Shown: positions 59,788-64,000 of the stretch, one piece after another
Numbering within the stretch: position 1 is the stretch's first letter
How the letters are laid out: the number at the start of each line of letters is the position of its first letter
Source: an uncultured Woeseiaceae bacterium
GTDB taxonomy: Bacteria > Pseudomonadota > Gammaproteobacteria > Steroidobacterales > Woeseiaceae
DNA length: 64,000 nt
Reading direction: 5' to 3'
NCBI GenBank assembly: GCA_945787845.1
Contig: CALZJH010000002.1
Coordinates: 186,001 to 250,000 of the forward strand
The notes under the pieces: model-generated
What the model was told of the DNA's origin: nothing
The model's database searches: none
What the model saw: only the letters and a program-made list of their open reading frames with translations
Position numbers and translations under genes: made by a program

Positions 59788-60942
59788 TCAGACACGTTCA
59801 GTAGCCTCACCGGCCGTGTCTGTCTCGATGCCGGCATAGTAGACCCAGACATTTTCCTCGCCTGTGAGCAGCTCGATGTATTTCGGGTGGACGAAGAGCG
59901 TCTCGCGTCCCGACTTGACCTCCTGCAGTACACCAATGTCGCAAAGCTGCTTGAGGTAGACGGACGCTGTCTGGCGTTTGGCAATGCCGGCGTCGACGAG
60001 GTTGCCAATACGGCAGTAGGGCTGCTTGAAGAGCACCTCAACGAGTTCCCGGGAGTAGGTCTTTGGCAGCTTGCCCTGGACGAATTCGGCAGTGTGGTCC
60101 ATCAGTTCGCGAATCGACTTGATCTTGTCCGTCGTCCAGGTACAGGTTTCCTCCACGCCGTCGAGGATAAAAAATATCCAGGGCGCCCAGTCCTGTTCAT
60201 GCGTGACCGTCTTGAGCAGGCGGTAGTAAGCGGCCTTGTTCTGGATGATGTACCGGCTCAGGTACAGGATGGGCGAGTCCAGGAGTCCGTGCTGGAGGAG
60301 GAACAGGATGTTCAGGATGCGTCCTGATCGACCGTTGCCGTCGACGAAGGGATGAATGGCTTCAAACTGGTAATGCTGAACGGCCATCCGCACCAGGGGA
60401 TCGATGTCCGTGGCTTCGTGCATGAACCTCGCCCAGTTGTCGAGTTTGTCGATCAGCAGCTGCTGACCGACGGGTGGGGTGTAGATCACTTCGCCGGTCA
60501 TGCGGCTTTTCAGAGTTGTCCCAGATTCTGCTCGAATATCAAGCTCTATCCCTTTGACAGTACTACATATTTGTATAGCCATATCCGTGGTCAACATGCC
60601 CCGCCGAACCATCTTTGTGCCCTCGTACAACGCGGTTCGGTAGCGCAGGGCCTCCTTGGTTGCTGCGTCTGCCTTATCTTCGGCAATGTCGGCAAATTCG
60701 AACAGCTTGTCCGTGGTGGTCACGATGTTCTCGATTTCCGAACTGGCCCGTGCCTCGAGCAAGGGCAGGGCATTGACGAGTACCGCCGAATTGGGAATGA
60801 GTTCAGCCGCCTGCTTGAGTTCGGCCAGCGCGACCCGCGCATTGATGCAGCGTTTGAGAATCTGCGTCGACTCGATCTGCTCAATCGGCGGGGGCAGGTC
60901 CGGCAGCTCGTTGTAGGGTAAAGAAGGATTAAAATCAGTCAC
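59788..60942 (-). CDS. Fic family AMP-transferase with C-terminal winged helix
   Basis: 384 aa. The N-terminal inhibitory helix carries the class II motif S-x3-E-N (S67, E71, N72), which blocks ATP until displaced. The Fic core motif HPFVDGNGRSGR is at 197-208, with flap-region sequence EVIYTPPVGQ near 151-160. A C-terminal winged helix-turn-helix spans about 310-375 (CRIGNLVDAGIAKRQTASVYLKQLCDIGVLQEV). It AMPylates a target, unknown here. The upstream half-site array (60984-61129) may be its operator. No toxin/antitoxin partner is adjacent. Confidence 0.9.
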   Translation of the reverse strand: MTDFNPSLPYNELPDLPPPIEQIESTQILKRCINARVALAELKQAAELIPNSAVLVNALPLLEARASSEIENIVTTTDKLFEFADIAEDKADAATKEALRYRTALYEGTKMVRRGMLTTDMAIQICSTVKGIELDIRAESGTTLKSRMTGEVIYTPPVGQQLLIDKLDNWARFMHEATDIDPLVRMAVQHYQFEAIHPFVDGNGRSGRILNILFLLQHGLLDSPILYLSRYIIQNKAAYYRLLKTVTHEQDWAPWIFFILDGVEETCTWTTDKIKSIRELMDHTAEFVQGKLPKTYSRELVEVLFKQPYCRIGNLVDAGIAKRQTASVYLKQLCDIGVLQEVKSGRETLFVHPKYIELLTGEENVWVYYAGIETDTAGEATERV

Positions 60943-60983
60943 TTATCGGTTACCTCGTGCGATATTCGGACAGGTACGCAGCA

Positions 60984-61129
60984 TCGACATGACGGCCTGA
61001 TATGTCGATAAAGTGTCGAAATATCGACACGTTGTCTGGACGTGTCGATTGTATCGACGTTTTCGTACGATATGTCGAAATTTTGCTTGTTTATCGACAG
61101 ATCCACAGTATAGGTCGATTGGATCGACA
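60984..61129. promoter_or_regulatory. Array of phased TGTCGA half-sites
   Basis: Ten half-sites, in order: TCGACA 60984, TGTCGA 61003, 61014, TCGACA 61024, TGTCGA 61043, TCGACG 61054, TGTCGA 61073, TCGACA 61094, GGTCGA 61113, TCGACA 61124. Spacings are 19, 11, 10, 19, 11, 19, 21, 19 and 11. Eight are perfect hexamers. From 61014 on they form four head-to-head pairs. An extra TCGACA is at 61169. The array fills the gap between fic and the sugar dehydrogenase gene. Confidence 0.88.
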
Positions 61130-61190
61130 CATTCGTGACCCAGTTGGCACTCTTGCTAAGCTAACGGCTCGACACCTCGGAGGCAGTGAC

Positions 61191-62408
61191 ATGCGGATTT
61201 TCAACCCAGGCAGGGCAATGTGGGTCCTCGTCGTCTCGACTGGCGTGCTCACGGCTTGCGGCGGCAGTGGCGGGGATGATGGTGGCTTTGTCGCGCCGCC
61301 GCCGGTGCCGACCACGCCGCAGATCACGACGGTGCCTGCGTACACCGCATTGCCGGGATTCAACAACCCGATTTCGATGAAACGGGCACCCGGTGATACC
61401 ACACGATGGTTCGTGGCGGAAAAATCAGGCGTCATTCGCGTGTTTGCCGACAACCCCGCATCGTCATCGACCAGCGTCTTTCTCGACATCAGCACCTCGG
61501 TCGCGGCTACCGGCGAGGGCGGTTTGCTCGGGTTTGCGTTCCATCCGGATTTTCCCGTAACGCCGGAGGTGTATGTGTCCTATACACGCGGCGCTCCGTT
61601 CCGGTCCTTCGTGTCGCGGTTTGTCAGTACCGACAGCGGCCTGACGGCCAACCCGCTCACCGAGGAGGAGCTGATTATCAACCCGCAGCCGGCCACGAAT
61701 CACAACGGTGGAGACATTGCGTTCGGGCCTGACGGCATGCTGTATGTCGGGTTCGGTGACGGCGGTGGCAGCGGCGACCCGAACGAAAACGGGCAGAATA
61801 CGATGAACCTTCACGGCGCAATCGTGAGGATCGATGTCGGCGGCGTTGCACCTTATGAAATCCCGGCAGGTAACCCTTTCGAGGCCAATGCGCCGTGCGT
61901 GCAGGGAGTCGGTGCTGCCGGCTGCCCGGAGATTTTCGCCTGGGGATTCCGCAATCCATGGCGCTTCTCGTTCGACTCTGCGACCGGACGGTTATGGGCC
62001 GGCGATGTGGGGCAGAACGCTTGGGAGGAGATCGACCTGGTCGAGGTTGGCGAGAACTACGGCTGGAACGACCGGGAGGGCGCTCACTGCTTCGATCCAC
62101 CGTCCGGCTGCGCCGCGACGTTTCGGGAGCCCCACGCCGAATACGATCACTCCCTGGGCTCGTCGGTTAGCGGCGGCTACGTGTATCGGGGCAGTGACGT
62201 ACCCGACCTGGTCGGCTGGTATGTCTTTGGCGATTTCATTTCGGGCCGGATTTTCGCCTTCGAGCAGGGCAGCGCGGCAGGCGTTGTACCCGAGGAATTG
62301 CTCGATACCGGTTTCTCGATCGTGAGCTTTGCAGAGGACATCAGCGGAGAGATTTACCTCCTCGATTACGGTGTAGGCACAATCCACAAGCTGGAGAACG
62401 CCCCTTAG
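61191..62408 (+). CDS. PQQ-dependent sugar dehydrogenase-like lipoprotein
   Basis: 405 aa from ATG at 61191 with TCGGAGG 8 bases upstream; the frame is open further left through the half-site array but that part is not credited. Lipobox LTACGG. Six-bladed glucose/sorbosone dehydrogenase fold: [76 protein letters not shown] and [24 protein letters not shown]. It is periplasmic; the sugar and true cofactor use are unknown. Confidence 0.87.
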   Translation: MRIFNPGRAMWVLVVSTGVLTACGGSGGDDGGFVAPPPVPTTPQITTVPAYTALPGFNNPISMKRAPGDTTRWFVAEKSGVIRVFADNPASSSTSVFLDISTSVAATGEGGLLGFAFHPDFPVTPEVYVSYTRGAPFRSFVSRFVSTDSGLTANPLTEEELIINPQPATNHNGGDIAFGPDGMLYVGFGDGGGSGDPNENGQNTMNLHGAIVRIDVGGVAPYEIPAGNPFEANAPCVQGVGAAGCPEIFAWGFRNPWRFSFDSATGRLWAGDVGQNAWEEIDLVEVGENYGWNDREGAHCFDPPSGCAATFREPHAEYDHSLGSSVSGGYVYRGSDVPDLVGWYVFGDFISGRIFAFEQGSAAGVVPEELLDTGFSIVSFAEDISGEIYLLDYGVGTIHKLENAP

Positions 62409-62463
62409 ATTAGCGATTGCGATAAAATTGCAGCCCGCTGATAACAACATAAAGGGACACGCT

Positions 62464-64000
62464 GTGGCCGTAAAAAGCGATATCGAGATTGCACAAGCTG
62501 CAAAGCTCAAACCGATCCAGGACATTGCCGAAAAGTTGGGTATCCCGGAAGAAGCACTCGTTCCTTATGGCCACGACAAGGCCAAGATCGGTGCTGCTTA
62601 TCTGGAAGAACTCAATGGCAAGGATGATGGCAAGCTGATCCTCGTTACAGCGGTCTCACCGACACCGGCGGGAGAGGGAAAGACCACGACAACGGTCGGA
62701 CTGGGTGACGCCATGAACCTGATCGGCAAGAACGCGATCATGTGCCTGCGCGAGCCCAGCCTCGGTCCGTGTTTCGGCATGAAAGGCGGTGCCGCGGGTG
62801 GCGGCTATGCCCAGGTTGTGCCGATGACCGATATCAACCTGCACTTCACCGGTGATTTTCACGCGATCGGTGCGGCGAACAACCTGCTCGCTGCGCTGAT
62901 CGACAATCATATGCATTGGGAGAACACCCTCAACATTGATCCGCGTCGGGTCACCTGGAGGCGGGTTGTCGACATGAATGACCGCGCGCTCCGGACGGTC
63001 ACCTCGGGTCTCGGCGGTTTTCACAATGGCGTCGTTCGCGAAGCGGGTTTCGATATCACCGTGGCGTCCGAGATTATGGCGATTTTCTGTCTGGCGACGG
63101 ACCTGCAGGACCTGGAAAATCGCCTTGGCAATATCGTGCTTGGCTATACGCGGGAAAACGAGCCCGTGACGGTGAGGGAACTCAATGCCCACGGTGCGAT
63201 GACGGCGTTGTTACGCGATGCACTGCAGCCCAACCTGGTGCAGACCATGGAGAACAACCCGGCACTGATGCACGGCGGCCCCTTCGCGAACATCGCGCAT
63301 GGCTGTAATTCCGTCATGGCGACCAAAGCCGGCCTGAAAATGGCGGACTACGTCATTACTGAAGCGGGATTCGGTGCGGACCTCGGTGCGGAGAAGTTCC
63401 TCAACATCAAGTGCCGCAAGGCTGGCCTGTCGCCGGACGCGATTGTGCTGGTCGCGACCATCAAGGCGCTGAAGATGCAGGGTGGCGTTGCCAAAGACGA
63501 CCTTTCTGCGGAGAACGTCGCGGCCCTCAGGAACGGCTGCAAGAATCTCGAGCGGCACATGCGGAATCTCGCCAAGTTTGGCGTGCCGGTCACGGTCGCA
63601 ATCAATCGCTATACCGCTGATACCGATGCGGAGGTGGAGACGGTGCGCGCGTTCTGCGAGTCCTTTGGCGTACGTGCGATCAACTGCACGCACTGGGCCG
63701 ATGGCGGCAAGGGTACGACAGAGCTGGCAGAACACGTGGTAGAGCTGTGCGACAGCGGGGCTGCACAGTTCCGAACCCTCTACGGCGACGAAATGTCGCT
63801 GTGGGAGAAGACCGCCACGATTGCACGCGAGATCTACGGTGCCGACGATATCATTGCTGACAAGAAGGTCCGCGAGCAATTTGCGAAATACGAACGGGAG
63901 GGATTCGGCAAATACCCGATCTGCATGGCGAAGACGCAGTACAGTTTCTCGACCGATCCCAACCTGCTGGGGGCGCCGTCGGGCCACCATGTCCCGATCC
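62464..64000 (+). CDS. fhs: Formate-tetrahydrofolate ligase, 5' part
   Basis: Open from GTG at 62464 (AAAGGGA upstream) to the window edge, 512 of about 555 codons. P-loop [14 protein letters not shown] (about 65-78), [44 protein letters not shown] and [22 protein letters not shown] are diagnostic. It makes 10-formyl-tetrahydrofolate from formate and ATP, for C1 assimilation or purine supply. It follows the sugar dehydrogenase by 55 bases. Confidence 0.95.
   Translation, partial: MAVKSDIEIAQAAKLKPIQDIAEKLGIPEEALVPYGHDKAKIGAAYLEELNGKDDGKLILVTAVSPTPAGEGKTTTTVGLGDAMNLIGKNAIMCLREPSLGPCFGMKGGAAGGGYAQVVPMTDINLHFTGDFHAIGAANNLLAALIDNHMHWENTLNIDPRRVTWRRVVDMNDRALRTVTSGLGGFHNGVVREAGFDITVASEIMAIFCLATDLQDLENRLGNIVLGYTRENEPVTVRELNAHGAMTALLRDALQPNLVQTMENNPALMHGGPFANIAHGCNSVMATKAGLKMADYVITEAGFGADLGAEKFLNIKCRKAGLSPDAIVLVATIKALKMQGGVAKDDLSAENVAALRNGCKNLERHMRNLAKFGVPVTVAINRYTADTDAEVETVRAFCESFGVRAINCTHWADGGKGTTELAEHVVELCDSGAAQFRTLYGDEMSLWEKTATIAREIYGADDIIADKKVREQFAKYEREGFGKYPICMAKTQYSFSTDPNLLGAPSGHHVPI

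Noticed and set aside
61002..61190. N-terminal extension of the sugar dehydrogenase through the half-site array
   Set aside because: ATG at 61191 has a strong ribosome binding site and is followed at once by a lipoprotein signal; the extension only translates the operator repeats.

Overview
The window is a GC-rich chromosomal segment of a gammaproteobacterium, probably a marine or sediment lineage in the Woeseiaceae/Chromatiales neighbourhood; that placement is inferred from gene content only. The block clpS-clpA-infA-aat ... trxB-ftsK-lolA-(vanZ-like)-rarA-serS is the same neighbourhood found, with insertions, in Escherichia coli. A yccA-type gene near tRNA-Ser(UGA) is likewise familiar from enterobacteria. 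No rRNA operon, CRISPR array, insertion sequence or prophage was seen, and no stretch longer than 300 bases lacks a gene.

Layout. 1-1555: 3' part of the error-prone polymerase dnaE2. 1563-7552: a leftward type II secretion operon gspC-D-E-F followed by a small acidic protein. 7777-13613: ClpS, ClpA, IF-1, Aat (the bacterial N-degron route), a FemAB-like protein and thioredoxin reductase. 13776-19818: ftsK, lolA, vanZ-like, rarA, serS, closed by a bidirectional terminator. 19871-24644: YccA-like protein, SDR, tRNA-Ser, a tightly packed four-gene operon ending in yjbQ, peroxiredoxin and acetyltransferase. 24730-26623: a convergent pair of a secreted CotH-like protein and a DUF4956 membrane protein. 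26705-32031: UspA, Na/Pi cotransporter, tRNA-Arg, YvlD-like protein, dienelactone hydrolase, M28 peptidase. 32041-40946: diguanylate cyclase, an ExeA-like ATPase with a long acidic tail, an RND efflux pair and RarD. 40968-48766: EF-G2, an orphan TfpX/TfpZ-like protein, zinc peptidase, SLC13 permease, a small gene behind a sigma-54 promoter, dipeptidase and DUF4389 protein.

48783-64000 is more accessory. It holds a ribbon-helix-helix/ParC-like pair with a perfect inverted-repeat operator, a MOSC protein, an SPFH/Arc-like/small-membrane-protein operon, a DUF3300 protein, a Zn-type ADH, a Cys-rich protein with a Tat-type SDR, queC-queE, a Fic AMP-transferase, a PQQ-type sugar dehydrogenase and the 5' part of formate-tetrahydrofolate ligase.

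The strongest unexplained signal is an array of about ten TGTCGA half-sites, spaced close to whole helical turns, between the Fic gene and the sugar dehydrogenase (60984-61129). Also notable are a textbook sigma-54 promoter before a 77-aa gene of unknown function, an ATPase tail with six IPE motifs, a GspE that has lost its zinc-binding cysteines, and a fusA2 terminator embedded in the end of the convergent rarD gene.
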